This document shows positions 7,801-14,498 of a DNA stretch of 18,650 bases, one piece after another; within the stretch, counting starts at the first letter, position 1, and each line of letters starts with the position of its first letter. Source of the stretch: Acholeplasmataceae bacterium (GTDB taxonomy: Bacteria; Bacillota; Negativicutes; Acidaminococcales; Acidaminococcaceae); the NCBI GenBank assembly GCA_012744295.1, contig JAAYIB010000181.1, positions 1 to 18,650 on the forward strand, written 5' to 3'. Made by a program: the position numbers and the translations under genes. The notes under the pieces are model-generated. The model was not told the DNA's origin. It was given only the letters and a program-made list of their open reading frames with translations, and made no database searches.

Positions 7801-8654
7801 TATTTTACCTCCAAAACAAGATTGTCAATCAGACGTGTTTTGCCAAACCTGACCGCTACCGCCAAAAGACCGGCTCCTTCGAGCGGTCCGCTGCATTCGG
7901 AGAGATCGGGCATACGGTAAATTTCAACATAGTCGATGTCTGCCATCGGCTCGGTCTTAATCAGTTCCTCGGTAAATTCGGCAAGTTTTTTGCCGTCACG
8001 CTCTCCTGCCGCAAAAAGCTTTTCGGCTTCCTTCAGGCTCCTTGACAAGATCAGGGCCGCCCGACGCTCCTCCGGCGACAGGTAGGTGTTGCGGGAGCTT
8101 TTGGCCAGGCCGTCGGCTTCCCTGACGATTGGCATAATGCGCAGCTGCAGGTTGAAGAACAGGTCCTTGACCATCTTTGCGAGCACTTGCACCTGCTGGG
8201 CGTCCTTCTGACCGAAGTAGGCCCGGTCGGGCTGGGCAAGGTTGAACAGCTTGCTGACGACCGTAGTCACGCCGCGAAAATGCGTCGGCCTCGACCTGCC
8301 GCACAAAACATTCGTAATGCCGCCCGTTACTTCCACCCAGGTCATATCCTCGCTCGGGTACATTTCCTTGGCCGTCGGCGCGAATACAATGTCGGCGCCT
8401 TCTCTTTCGGCTATCAGGCAGTCTGCCTCAAGCGTGCGCGGATAGCTGTCCAGGTCTTCGTTCGGGCCGAACTGGGTCGGATTGACAAAAACGCTGACTA
8501 CGACAAGGTCGTTTTCCATATTGGCAGCCCTGATCAGAGAAGCGTGCCCTTCATGCAGGGCGCCCATTGTCGGCACAAGCCCGATTGTCCTGCCTTCATT
8601 CCTCGCAATGGCCAGTTCTGCCCTTAGTTCTGCAACCGTCTTGCATAAGATCAT
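7800..8654 (-). CDS. panC: Pantothenate synthetase (pantoate--beta-alanine ligase)
   Basis: A 284-residue cytoplasmic ligase that joins pantoate and beta-alanine using ATP through a pantoyl-adenylate. Family motifs are complete: PTMGALHEGH (28-37) with the HxGH nucleotide-binding signature, FVNPTQFGPNEDL, the GQKD loop, and a late KSSRN motif (KMSKS equivalent). Length is normal. ATG at 8654 follows GAGGGG by 7 nt and lies 20 bp after the panB stop. Its stop overlaps the panD start by one base, indicating coupled translation. It takes both of its substrates from enzymes of the same operon: pantoate (panB plus a reductase) and beta-alanine (panD). Confidence 0.97.
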   Translation of the reverse strand: MILCKTVAELRAELAIARNEGRTIGLVPTMGALHEGHASLIRAANMENDLVVVSVFVNPTQFGPNEDLDSYPRTLEADCLIAEREGADIVFAPTAKEMYPSEDMTWVEVTGGITNVLCGRSRPTHFRGVTTVVSKLFNLAQPDRAYFGQKDAQQVQVLAKMVKDLFFNLQLRIMPIVREADGLAKSSRNTYLSPEERRAALILSRSLKEAEKLFAAGERDGKKLAEFTEELIKTEPMADIDYVEIYRMPDLSECSGPLEGAGLLAVAVRFGKTRLIDNLVLEVK

Positions 8655-8674
8655 TCGTTTTCCCCTCTAACGTT

Positions 8675-9511
8675 TTAGTATAATTTTTCAAGAACTTCTT
8701 CATCTATTTTAAAAGAGTGCTCGGGTCCCGGGAAACTCCGGTCCCGCACATCGCTGATGTATTCCGACACTGCACCGACGATCTCGTCATGGAGGTTGCG
8801 GTATTTCTTCGCAAACTTCGGAGAAAAGCCATTGCTGAAGCCCAGCAGGTCATTGCAGACAAGCACCTGCCCCGAACAGCCGTTGCCCGCGCCTATGCCG
8901 ATGGTAGGAATCGTGAGTTGTTCAGTCACCTTCTTTGCCAAAGCCGCAGGCACGCATTCAAGTACTACGGCAAAGGCACCTGCCGCTTCCAAAGCCTTGG
9001 CGTCGTCAAGCAGCTTCTGCGCCGCCGCGAAGTCCTTGCCCTGAACCTTGAACCCACCGAACTGGTTTACCGACTGCGGTGTGAGTCCGATGTGTCCGAC
9101 GACGGGAATCCCGGCCGTCACCATTTTCTTCACCAGCTGGCAGACTTCCGCCCCGCCTTCAATCTTAACGGCAGCGCTGCCGCCTTCCTTCATCAGGCGT
9201 CCCGCATTCCTGAGGCCTTCTTCCTCGCTGGCCTGATAGCTCATAAACGGCATGTCGGCAACCACCAGGGCGGTCTTTGTTCCGCGCACCACGGCCTGCG
9301 TGTGATGAACCATGGCGTCCATGGTTACGGGCAGCGTGGAGCTGTAACCAAGCATTACGTTACCAAGCGAATCTCCGACCAGAATCATGTCAATGCCCGC
9401 CTCGTCAACATTGCGCGCCATGGCGTAGTCATAGGCGGTAATCATGCTGATAGGTGTGCCTTCCTCCTTCATCTGACGAATCGTGCTGGTTGTAATCGGT
9501 TTTCTTTCCAT
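8675..9511 (-). CDS. panB: 3-methyl-2-oxobutanoate hydroxymethyltransferase
   Basis: A 278-residue TIM-barrel enzyme making ketopantoate from alpha-ketoisovalerate and 5,10-methylene-tetrahydrofolate, the first committed step of pantothenate synthesis. Visible signatures are MITAYDYAMA near the N-terminus, the Mg-binding VGDSLGNVMLGY, ADMPFMSY, VKIEGG and VGHIGLTPQ. The catalytic-glutamate region is LECVP, and TIGIGAGNGCSGQVLV follows near the C-terminal half. Length is normal. The start ATG at 9511 follows GGAGG by about 9 nt and lies 14 bp after the DUF2520 gene. The product is ketopantoate, which must then be reduced. No panE is present, which bears on the upstream gene. Confidence 0.97.
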   Translation of the reverse strand: MERKPITTSTIRQMKEEGTPISMITAYDYAMARNVDEAGIDMILVGDSLGNVMLGYSSTLPVTMDAMVHHTQAVVRGTKTALVVADMPFMSYQASEEEGLRNAGRLMKEGGSAAVKIEGGAEVCQLVKKMVTAGIPVVGHIGLTPQSVNQFGGFKVQGKDFAAAQKLLDDAKALEAAGAFAVVLECVPAALAKKVTEQLTIPTIGIGAGNGCSGQVLVCNDLLGFSNGFSPKFAKKYRNLHDEIVGAVSEYISDVRDRSFPGPEHSFKIDEEVLEKLY

Positions 9512-9525
9512 TTGTAGTTGCCTCC

Positions 9526-10404
9526 CTAAAGTGTATTTTTCTGTTTCCTGAGAACCTCAAGCATTGCTTTCGCCTGGCTGCTGTCGATTGTTCCGTTAAG
9601 TTCCGCTATGAGTACCGTCTTCTCGCCGAGAGCCTTGTAAAGTTCGGCGATTTCAGGCGGTATGACCGCAAGGTGTGCTTCTATCGTATTTATGTCGCCG
9701 CGGGCAATCGGACCGGTCAGAGCCTCCCGCGCCAGCTGCGTGTTCTTGAGATTGTTCGCCGTACCGCAGAAAAGCGGCAGCAATGCGGATAAGCCGTCAG
9801 CCGGCGTCGGCGTCCATCTGGCCATCAGTTCCTGCGCCACCGACATGACCGTCACTACGTAATTCGAGGCGAAGCAGGCGGCGGCATGGTAGGCCTTGCG
9901 CTCCTCTGCTGGCACGCTGAAGGCGTGCGCCTGCAGTCTGCGAGCGAGCTTCATGCCCGTCTTTCTTACTTCGTCTGTGCCGTCAAGAGCTATGTAAATG
10001 CCTCTGAAGCTCACTCCGGGATTGGCAAAGCTTTGCAGTGGATGCAGGCTGCCAATACCCGCGCCGATTTCCGCCAGCGGCGAAAGCTCTTCGAGTCCCA
10101 TAGAACCGCTGCAATGAAAAAATGTTTTGCCCTCGAGCGCACGGTTTCCGTATTTGGCAAAATAACGAGCCAGACTTTCTGCTGCTGTGCCGATCTGCCT
10201 GTCCGGCACAGTCAGAAAAACTACGTCGCACAATGGCACCAGCCCGGCGTTGGTGTTAAACGCCTCGGTCTTCAGGACCGCTGCCGCCGCTGCCGTGCTC
10301 GCCTTCGAGCCGGCCGTCAATCCGACAAACGTTTCGCCCGCCGCCTGCAGGCTCTTGCCCAAAGCCTGCCCTACCTTGCCCGCACCGATAATGCCTATCC
10401 TCAT
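9526..10404 (-). CDS. Rossmann-fold DUF2520 oxidoreductase, possible ketopantoate reductase
   Basis: A 292-residue protein with an N-terminal NAD(P)-binding fold: MRIGIIGAGKVGQALG with GxGxxG (7-12), then VFLTVPDRQIG and the FHCSGSMG motif, SLHPLQSF and a helical C-terminal DUF2520 domain. It resembles F420-dependent NADP oxidoreductase and 6-phosphogluconate-dehydrogenase-like enzymes in plan. The ATG at 10404 is chosen because GGGAGGTG is 5-6 nt upstream and the GxGxxG then sits at the usual distance from the start; 13 extra codons upstream run into the terminator. It is first in the panBCD operon. Pantothenate synthesis needs a ketopantoate reductase and none of the panE type is here, so this is an attractive candidate. 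A non-PanE reductase called PanG has been described in Francisella; whether this is an orthologue I cannot confirm. Confidence 0.85.
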   Translation of the reverse strand: MRIGIIGAGKVGQALGKSLQAAGETFVGLTAGSKASTAAAAAVLKTEAFNTNAGLVPLCDVVFLTVPDRQIGTAAESLARYFAKYGNRALEGKTFFHCSGSMGLEELSPLAEIGAGIGSLHPLQSFANPGVSFRGIYIALDGTDEVRKTGMKLARRLQAHAFSVPAEERKAYHAAACFASNYVVTVMSVAQELMARWTPTPADGLSALLPLFCGTANNLKNTQLAREALTGPIARGDINTIEAHLAVIPPEIAELYKALGEKTVLIAELNGTIDSSQAKAMLEVLRKQKNTL

Positions 10405-10595
10405 ACCGCACCTCCCTGCCGCCCAATGCAAAAAAAAACGCACTCCTGCCGGAGTGCGTAGGTAAACAAAGAATTATTGCGTCTACGTCCCGGTCATAAT
10501 GATCCAAGCGATATTGACATGCTTTTTGCCGGACAGTTTTCCTTTTTGCAGTGAAGCGCCGAAGCTGCCTCCCGCCCGTACTTGCTGGTCAAGCA
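10405..10595 (-). promoter_or_regulatory. Structured leader of the DUF2520-panBCD operon, candidate riboswitch or attenuator
   Basis: Between a candidate promoter and the first start codon lies about 190 nt of untranslated leader. It contains several self-complementary segments. GTCCGG can pair with CCGGGAC (one bulged G) around an AAGC/GCTT stem, all within about 10485-10533. A CTTG/CAAG hairpin is near 10580-10594, and the terminal hairpin with T9 is at 10430-10459. I see no T-box AGGGTGG motif and no recognisable known riboswitch core. The location matches that reported for the Pan RNA motif, found upstream of pantothenate genes in Firmicutes; I cannot test the match by eye. Confidence 0.55.
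10430..10459 (-). terminator. Strong intrinsic terminator immediately upstream of the pan operon
   Basis: A perfect stem, ACGCACTCC (10438-10446) with GGAGTGCGT (10451-10459), and a 4-nt loop, followed on the minus strand by T9 (10438-10430; the first T pairs in the stem). The run of T ends 25 nt before the DUF2520 start codon, a space filled by the ribosome site, so no promoter fits between. Expression therefore needs read-through, the mark of an attenuator. Confidence 0.85.
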
Positions 10596-10600
10596 GGTAA

Positions 10601-10629
10601 ATAATAACACAGTAGTTTTTAAAATGCAA
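10601..10629 (-). promoter_or_regulatory. Candidate promoter for the pan operon leader
   Basis: On the minus strand, TTGCAT (10629-10624), a 17-bp spacer and TATTAT (10606-10601), with a TG two bases before the -10 (TGTTATTAT context). The match is moderate. It would start transcription near 10595 and give the leader described above. It lies back to back with the tautomerase promoter, 43 bp apart. Confidence 0.45.
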
Positions 10630-10672
10630 GAGAAATGTCACAATTGAAATATTTTTCATAGGAGCCTTTTGC

Positions 10673-10701
10673 TTGTTCTCTTTTGCGCGCGCATATATAA
10701 T
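10673..10701 (+). promoter_or_regulatory. Candidate promoter for the tautomerase gene
   Basis: TTGTTC (10673-10678), a 17-bp spacer containing an alternating GCGCGCGC run, and a perfect TATAAT (10696-10701), followed 30 bp later by the ATG. It is the only plus-strand promoter I call in the window. Confidence 0.6.
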
Positions 10702-10730
10702 GATATTATCAACCGGAAAGGTGTGAGATT

Positions 10731-10937
10731 ATGCCCTACGTTAATATTAAGATTACCAGGGAAGGCGAAGTGACACCCGAAAAAAAGGCGGCCCTGATCA
10801 AGGGCGCCACCCAGCTGCTCGTGGACGTACTCGGCAAGAACCCGGCAACGACCGTGGTCGTCATCGACGAAGTCGACACCGACAACTGGGGTATCGGCGG
10901 CGAAAGCATCACCGTTCGCCGCAAAACAGGCAAATAA
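10731..10937 (+). CDS. 4-oxalocrotonate tautomerase family protein
   Basis: A 68-residue protein beginning M-P-Y-V-N-I-K. After Met removal Pro1 would be the catalytic base, as in 4-oxalocrotonate tautomerases. The family beta-alpha-beta pattern is visible: a strand with Pro1, a helix rich in E-K-K-A-A-L-I-K-G-A, and a strand VVVIDEV. A conserved-type W at 53 follows in DNWGIGGES. Length is typical (about 60-70). AAAGGTG lies about 8 nt before the ATG. It has its own promoter and is the only gene here on the plus strand, transcribed away from the pan operon. Genome neighbours do not show an aromatic-degradation pathway, so its substrate is unknown; many such proteins in anaerobes are uncharacterised. 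Confidence 0.9.
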   Translation: MPYVNIKITREGEVTPEKKAALIKGATQLLVDVLGKNPATTVVVIDEVDTDNWGIGGESITVRRKTGK

Positions 10938-10976
10938 GAAAAACAGGTTTGCTCGAAGAGCAAACCTGTTTTTTAT
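10938..10976. terminator. Bidirectional terminator between convergent genes
   Basis: A perfect 14-bp stem (10941-10954 with 10958-10971) and a 3-nt GAA loop. It is flanked by T-rich sequence on the plus side (TTTTTTATTT) and by an A-rich run on the other, giving T5 on the minus strand. It serves both the tautomerase gene (ending 10937) and the FAH-family gene (ending 10994). Confidence 0.9.
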
Positions 10977-10993
10977 TTGCGTTGCCGGCTTTC

Positions 10994-11782
10994 TTAATTT
11001 TTCGCTTCCTCACCGGGCGCGCGGACAGTGTTGCGGAGGCAGCCGATTCCTTCTATCTCGACTGCGACCTCGTCTCCGACGCGCATCTCGCCGCAGCCTG
11101 CAGGCGTACCGGTCAAAACGAGGTCACCGGCGTCAAGCGTCATGTTCTTGGAAATATAACTCAGAAGCTCGTAAGGATTGTATACCATTTGCCTTGTGCG
11201 GTCGTCTTGCTGCACTTTGCCGTTCAAGTAAAGCCTGATGGCAAGATCCGTAGGATCAAGCTCTGTTTCGAGCCATGGCCCCAGCGGGCAGAACGTGTCG
11301 AAAGACTTGCTGCGCATCCACTGCCCGTCCCTGAACTGCAGGTCGCGCGCCGTCACGTCGTTCGCGCAGGTATAGCCGAGAATATAGTTGTGCGCTTCCT
11401 CCGGGGAAACATCCTTCATTTTCTTTTTAATCACGACGCCGAGCTCCGCCTCGTAAGAAAGCTTCTTTGTCTGGGGCGGATAAACAATTGCGGCGTCAGG
11501 TCCGATGACCGTGTGTACCGCCTTGGAAAAGAGTACCGGCTCGGGCGGCACGGACATCTTTAATTCGTCCGCGTGCTTTCTGTAGTTCAGGCCTACGCAG
11601 ATAATCTGCCGCGGCACGCAGGGTGCAAGCAGCCTGACCTCGGCCAAAGGGAACACCTCGTCGGTCAGCTGCCAGAATGTCTCTATTGAACCTTGGACTT
11701 TTCTTACTTGGTCTCCTTCCAAAACACCGATTTTCGCTTTGTTTTCAACTTCAAATCTGACACATTTCAATTTATTTTTCAC
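10994..11782 (-). CDS. Fumarylacetoacetate hydrolase (FAH) family protein
   Basis: A 262-residue protein of the FAH superfamily (2-keto-acid hydrolases, decarboxylases or isomerases). The metal-binding set is visible: E111 and E113 in YEAELGVVI, and D142 in NDVTARDLQ. The family motif ICVGLNYRKHA lies at 61-71 and GTPAGCG near the end. The real substrate cannot be told from sequence; oxaloacetate decarboxylase and fumarylpyruvate hydrolase are typical members. The start is uncertain. A GTG at 11782 overlaps the preceding stop (GTGA, 4 bp) but abuts its AAAGG. A TTG at 11770 has AAAGGGTG at a better distance and gives MKCVRF, the common family opening. I list the longer form. It is coupled to the PHP gene upstream. 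Confidence 0.9.
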   Translation of the reverse strand: MKNKLKCVRFEVENKAKIGVLEGDQVRKVQGSIETFWQLTDEVFPLAEVRLLAPCVPRQIICVGLNYRKHADELKMSVPPEPVLFSKAVHTVIGPDAAIVYPPQTKKLSYEAELGVVIKKKMKDVSPEEAHNYILGYTCANDVTARDLQFRDGQWMRSKSFDTFCPLGPWLETELDPTDLAIRLYLNGKVQQDDRTRQMVYNPYELLSYISKNMTLDAGDLVLTGTPAGCGEMRVGDEVAVEIEGIGCLRNTVRAPGEEAKN

Positions 11783-12555
11783 CCTTTGCTGATTATCATT
11801 TTTCTTTCCTTGAAATACACAGGCAAAAGACCAAGCTTGTCGGCTATTTGTTTTGCCGCGGCAAACCTTCTCCCGACGTGCTCCTTGTAATGGGCGTCAG
11901 AACCAAGGGAAACATGAAGACCGCCGAGCTCGCGATAGCGCCCGTAAAGAATCTCCATCGCTGCAAGCGCTTTCGGCGAATCGAGCCGCCTGGTGTTTAT
12001 TTCCAAAACCTTGCTTTTCTCGAGCAAGGCCTTAAACAGTTCATCCCACAGTTCGGGGAACTCCTCGTAGTAGAGCTCCTGATCTTCGTAGGGCATATAG
12101 CGGCTGATATAGTCAATGTGCCCGAAAACATCAAAGTCGCTGTATAAGCGCACGGTAGCAACGGATTCTTCCAAAAACGCCTTGACCGCTTCGGCTTTGG
12201 TCAGCCCCTTGTAGGAACGCGGCTCATATAGGTCGCGGCCCTTGACGCAATGCATCGAGGCAATGACGCAGTCAAAGGGATGAGCCTTGATGAGCGCCTC
12301 GTCCTTTTGCACGATGTGCTTCTGCATGCCGATTTCGATGCCGAGCAGGACCTGCTCGGACCTATAGGCGGAAAACTTTCGGAAATAGTCGTCCAAATCG
12401 AACAGAAAGGCATAAGGGTTGGTCGGATAGTCATAGTCCCAGTGCTCTGTCACGATAATGCCAACCTGTTCCTTTGCCGCCGTTTGCAGTGCCTCGACCA
12501 GCGTCATCGAGGAATCCTGGGAGTAATCACAATGGATATGGGAATCAAACAACAT
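11779..12555 (-). CDS. PHP-family histidinol-phosphatase-like phosphoesterase
   Basis: A 258-residue PHP-domain protein. Metal ligands are in DSHIHCD (H6, H8), TEHWD (E37, H38), GIEIG (E74), ASMHCV, FGHIDYISRY, LEINT and the late SDAHY. That pattern is the histidinol-phosphatase (HisJ/HisK) type, which hydrolyses L-histidinol phosphate in histidine synthesis, though PHP proteins in this class also serve other phosphate esters. No other his gene is nearby, so histidine synthesis is not supported by context. The ATG at 12555 follows AAAGGAG by about 8 nt. Its stop overlaps the GTG start of the FAH-family gene. I see no good promoter of its own. A small perfect hairpin (CAAGCC/GGCTTG, 12575-12591) sits in its leader. 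Confidence 0.85.
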   Translation of the reverse strand: MLFDSHIHCDYSQDSSMTLVEALQTAAKEQVGIIVTEHWDYDYPTNPYAFLFDLDDYFRKFSAYRSEQVLLGIEIGMQKHIVQKDEALIKAHPFDCVIASMHCVKGRDLYEPRSYKGLTKAEAVKAFLEESVATVRLYSDFDVFGHIDYISRYMPYEDQELYYEEFPELWDELFKALLEKSKVLEINTRRLDSPKALAAMEILYGRYRELGGLHVSLGSDAHYKEHVGRRFAAAKQIADKLGLLPVYFKERKMIISKG

Positions 12556-12619
12556 GGCCTCAGCTCCTTTCTGTCAAGCCGCGCAGGCTTGGGTCGCCCT
12601 GTCCGCTCCCCGGCCTTTT

Positions 12620-12654
12620 AAAAAAAGGCAGTACGGCGCAGGCCACACTACCTT
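12620..12654 (-). terminator. Intrinsic terminator of ychF
   Basis: On the minus strand a 13-bp stem with three G.U pairs (12642-12654 with 12625-12637) and a 4-nt loop is followed by T7 (12626-12620). It begins 5 bases after the ychF stop. The stem partly uses the A-T end of the T tract. Confidence 0.8.
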
Positions 12655-12658
12655 GGTC

Positions 12659-13765
12659 TTACACATTGAAGCGGAATTCGACGACGTCGCCGTCCTGCAT
12701 CACGTATTCCTTGCCCTCCAGGCGTACCAGTCCCTTTTCACGGGCTGCCGCCTTCGAGCCGCAGGCCACAAGGTCTGCGTAAGATACTATTTCCGCCCTG
12801 ATGAAGCCGCGTTCAAAGTCGGTATGGATTTTGCCGGCGGCTTGCGGGGCTTTGGTGCCGCGGACAATCGTCCAAGCGCGTGTCTCTGTTTCGCCCGCCG
12901 TCAAGTACGTCATCAGCCCGAGCAGCTTGAAGCCGACCTTGATAATCCGATTCAGTCCTGGCTCGGACAAGCCCGTCATTGCCAGAAATTCCTGGGCCTC
13001 TTCTGCCGGCAGCTCCGCTATCTCGGCTTCCATTTTGGCCGAAATCGCTACTGTTTCGGCACCTTCCTGCTCAGCGTATTTCCTTACCGCTTCCACGTGG
13101 GCGTTGCTTTTCGAACCGGCAACTTCGTCCTCGGCAACGTTGGTAATATAGAGCACCGGCTTCAGCGTCAAAAGATGCAGCTCTTTAAGCAGCGCGAGCT
13201 CTTCTTCGGTCAAAGACAGGCGCCTGGCAGGAATCGCCTCGCCAAGACCTGCCAGCACCTTTTCGAGAGCCGCTTTTTCGAGCGGCAGTTTCTTGTCGCC
13301 GGTTTTCAGGAGCTTGTTGACCCGTTCGATTCTTTTTTCCACGCTTTCCATATCAGCGAGGCACAGCTCGGTATTGATTATTTCAATGTCGCGCAAGGGA
13401 TCGAGCGAACCTTCGACATGCGTAATGTTGCCGTCTTCAAAACAACGCACGACCTGGGCGATGGCGTCAACCTCGCGGATGTGGGCCAGGAATTTATTGC
13501 CGAGACCTTCTCCGGTCGATGCGCCCTTGACCAAACCTGCGATATCCACAAAGCGCATGGCGGCAGGCACGATTTTTTTGGATTTGAACATTTCGCCGAG
13601 CACCTGCAGGCGTTCGTCGGGCACGTCAACAACGCCGACATTGGGCTCTATCGTACAAAAAGGGTAATTGGCGGCTTCTGCGCCTGCTTTGGTAATAGCA
13701 TTGAAAAGCGTGCTTTTGCCAACATTCGGCAGACCGACAATTCCTACTTCCAGGTTAGTGCTCAC
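12659..13765 (-). CDS. ychF: Redox/ribosome-associated ATPase YchF (Obg-family)
   Basis: A 368-residue P-loop NTPase of the Obg/YchF family, which prefers ATP over GTP and binds ribosomes. Motifs: G1 GLPNVGKST (11-19), switch region with NYPFCTI, G3 DIAGLVKGAS (about 74-83). The position of the usual NKxD is NVAE (about 209-212), characteristic of the ATP-specific YchF. A C-terminal TGS domain contains the segment ending GDVVEFRFNV. Length is normal (about 363-370). The start is a GTG at 13765 (shown as Met), 7 nt after GGAGAG. It is in its own unit, with a promoter and a palindrome upstream and a terminator downstream. Neighbouring DUF951 matches the Firmicute habit of yyzM near ychF. Confidence 0.97.
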   Translation of the reverse strand: MSTNLEVGIVGLPNVGKSTLFNAITKAGAEAANYPFCTIEPNVGVVDVPDERLQVLGEMFKSKKIVPAAMRFVDIAGLVKGASTGEGLGNKFLAHIREVDAIAQVVRCFEDGNITHVEGSLDPLRDIEIINTELCLADMESVEKRIERVNKLLKTGDKKLPLEKAALEKVLAGLGEAIPARRLSLTEEELALLKELHLLTLKPVLYITNVAEDEVAGSKSNAHVEAVRKYAEQEGAETVAISAKMEAEIAELPAEEAQEFLAMTGLSEPGLNRIIKVGFKLLGLMTYLTAGETETRAWTIVRGTKAPQAAGKIHTDFERGFIRAEIVSYADLVACGSKAAAREKGLVRLEGKEYVMQDGDVVEFRFNV

Positions 13766-13797
13766 AAGTATCTCTCCTCATTAATATCAGATACATA

Positions 13798-13826
13798 ATT
13801 GTAACGCATCTATGAATTTTCTGCAA
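13798..13826 (-). promoter_or_regulatory. Candidate promoter for ychF
   Basis: On the minus strand, TTGCAG (13826-13821), a 17-bp spacer and TACAAT (13803-13798), 32 bp upstream of the GTG start. Spacing is ideal and the -10 matches five of six positions. Confidence 0.6.
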
Positions 13827-13835
13827 CAATGGCAA

Positions 13836-13851
13836 TATTTCCCGGGAAATA
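13836..13851. promoter_or_regulatory. 16-bp perfect palindrome upstream of the ychF promoter, possible operator
   Basis: The sequence TATTTCCCGGGAAATA reads identically on both strands and lies about 10 bp upstream of the -35. It has no T tract, so it is not a terminator. A dimeric transcription-factor site is plausible. The regulator is unknown. Confidence 0.4.
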
Positions 13852-13896
13852 CTTTCTTGCTTCTGCCTGACTGTTTTTACCGGGCTGCGACGCCTG

Positions 13897-14397
13897 TTAT
13901 TCATCAGTATATGCTTTCAGCGGCAGCGTGTAGTAGTCGAGGCTCAGCCAACGCCCGAACTTGCGCCCTATGTTGCAGAGCCTCCCGGCGTGCTCGAAGC
14001 CAAGCCTCAGACAAAGCCCGGCACTGGCATCATTGTCATGGCTGACGAGGGCAACCGCTGTATGACAGCCGTATTCTAAAAGGTCCTTTAAAAGTGCCTG
14101 CACCAAAACAAGTCCGCGGCCTGCGCCAAGCTTTTCCCTGTCCAGGTAGGCGGCAATTTCCGCGCTGGGCAGATAAGCCTCGCGTTCAGCGAACTTATGG
14201 GCATAGGCGTAGCCTATTACTTTGCCTTCCTCCTCATATACAAGCCAGGGATAGGCTTTCGTCGTTTCTTCGATTCTTCGCAGCATTTCAGCGCAATCCG
14301 GCGCGGAAAGCTCATAACTGACGGTCGTGTTCTCGACGTACCAGCCGTATATTTCGGCTATTCTTGCAGCATCTTCTCGTTTTACCGAACGTATCAT
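13897..14397 (-). CDS. GNAT acetyltransferase, phosphinothricin-acetyltransferase-like
   Basis: A 166-residue GNAT-family N-acetyltransferase. It opens MIRSVKREDAARIAEIYGWYVENTTVSYE in the family plan (residues 1-29; key segments EIY, YVENT and SYE), which is characteristic of the phosphinothricin/methionine-sulfone acetyltransferase (Pat) group. An acetyl-CoA-binding loop LGAGRG and a late SHDNDAS...LGFEHAGR segment follow. The loop is slightly unusual, LGAGRG where RGxGxG/A is common. ATG at 14397 is chosen because GGAGGG is 8 nt upstream, and an upstream ATG at 14418 lies before that ribosome site. It sits between the liv/DUF951 terminator and ychF. Resistance function is not implied: most members acetylate unknown amines. 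Confidence 0.85.
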   Translation of the reverse strand: MIRSVKREDAARIAEIYGWYVENTTVSYELSAPDCAEMLRRIEETTKAYPWLVYEEEGKVIGYAYAHKFAEREAYLPSAEIAAYLDREKLGAGRGLVLVQALLKDLLEYGCHTAVALVSHDNDASAGLCLRLGFEHAGRLCNIGRKFGRWLSLDYYTLPLKAYTDE

Positions 14398-14426
14398 GTG
14401 AAATTCCCTCCGCAGCATTCTTTAAG

Positions 14427-14469
14427 AAAAAATCCCCCGTTCAACGGCTTGCGAGCCATATCCCGGGGG
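14427..14469 (-). terminator. Intrinsic terminator of the liv-CBS-DUF951 unit
   Basis: On the minus strand CCCCCG (14469-14464) pairs with CGGGGG (14439-14434), with an inner GGCT/AGCC stem. It is followed by T6 (14432-14427) two bases after the stem. It starts 30 bp after the DUF951 stop. Confidence 0.8.
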
Positions 14470-14498
14470 TAAAGGCAGGGCAATCGGACCAATAAAGG

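Noticed and set aside
10430..10507. A possible leader peptide in the pan leader (TTG start, containing AIILCLPT before the terminator)
   Set aside because: No Shine-Dalgarno sequence precedes it, the run of branched-chain codons is short, and it lacks valine codons expected for valine-type attenuation. Read-through by another mechanism is as likely.
10405..10600. T-box, SAM, cobalamin, c-di-GMP-I, fluoride, THF and ZTP riboswitch cores in the pan leader
   Set aside because: None of the conserved core motifs I know for these classes appears on the transcribed strand.
11779..12555. Membership of a histidine operon
   Set aside because: No other his gene lies in the window, so the histidinol-phosphatase assignment rests on motifs only.
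12572..12577. A consensus TTGACA on the minus strand before the PHP gene
   Set aside because: It is only about 17 nt before the start codon, so no -10 and ribosome site fit after it.
12575..12591. Hairpin CAAGCC/GGCTTG in the PHP gene leader
   Set aside because: Perfect but only 6 bp with no T tract; too common by chance to call an element.
13897..14397. Antibiotic or herbicide resistance by the Pat-like acetyltransferase
   Set aside because: The group contains many housekeeping amine acetyltransferases and the local context gives no resistance link.
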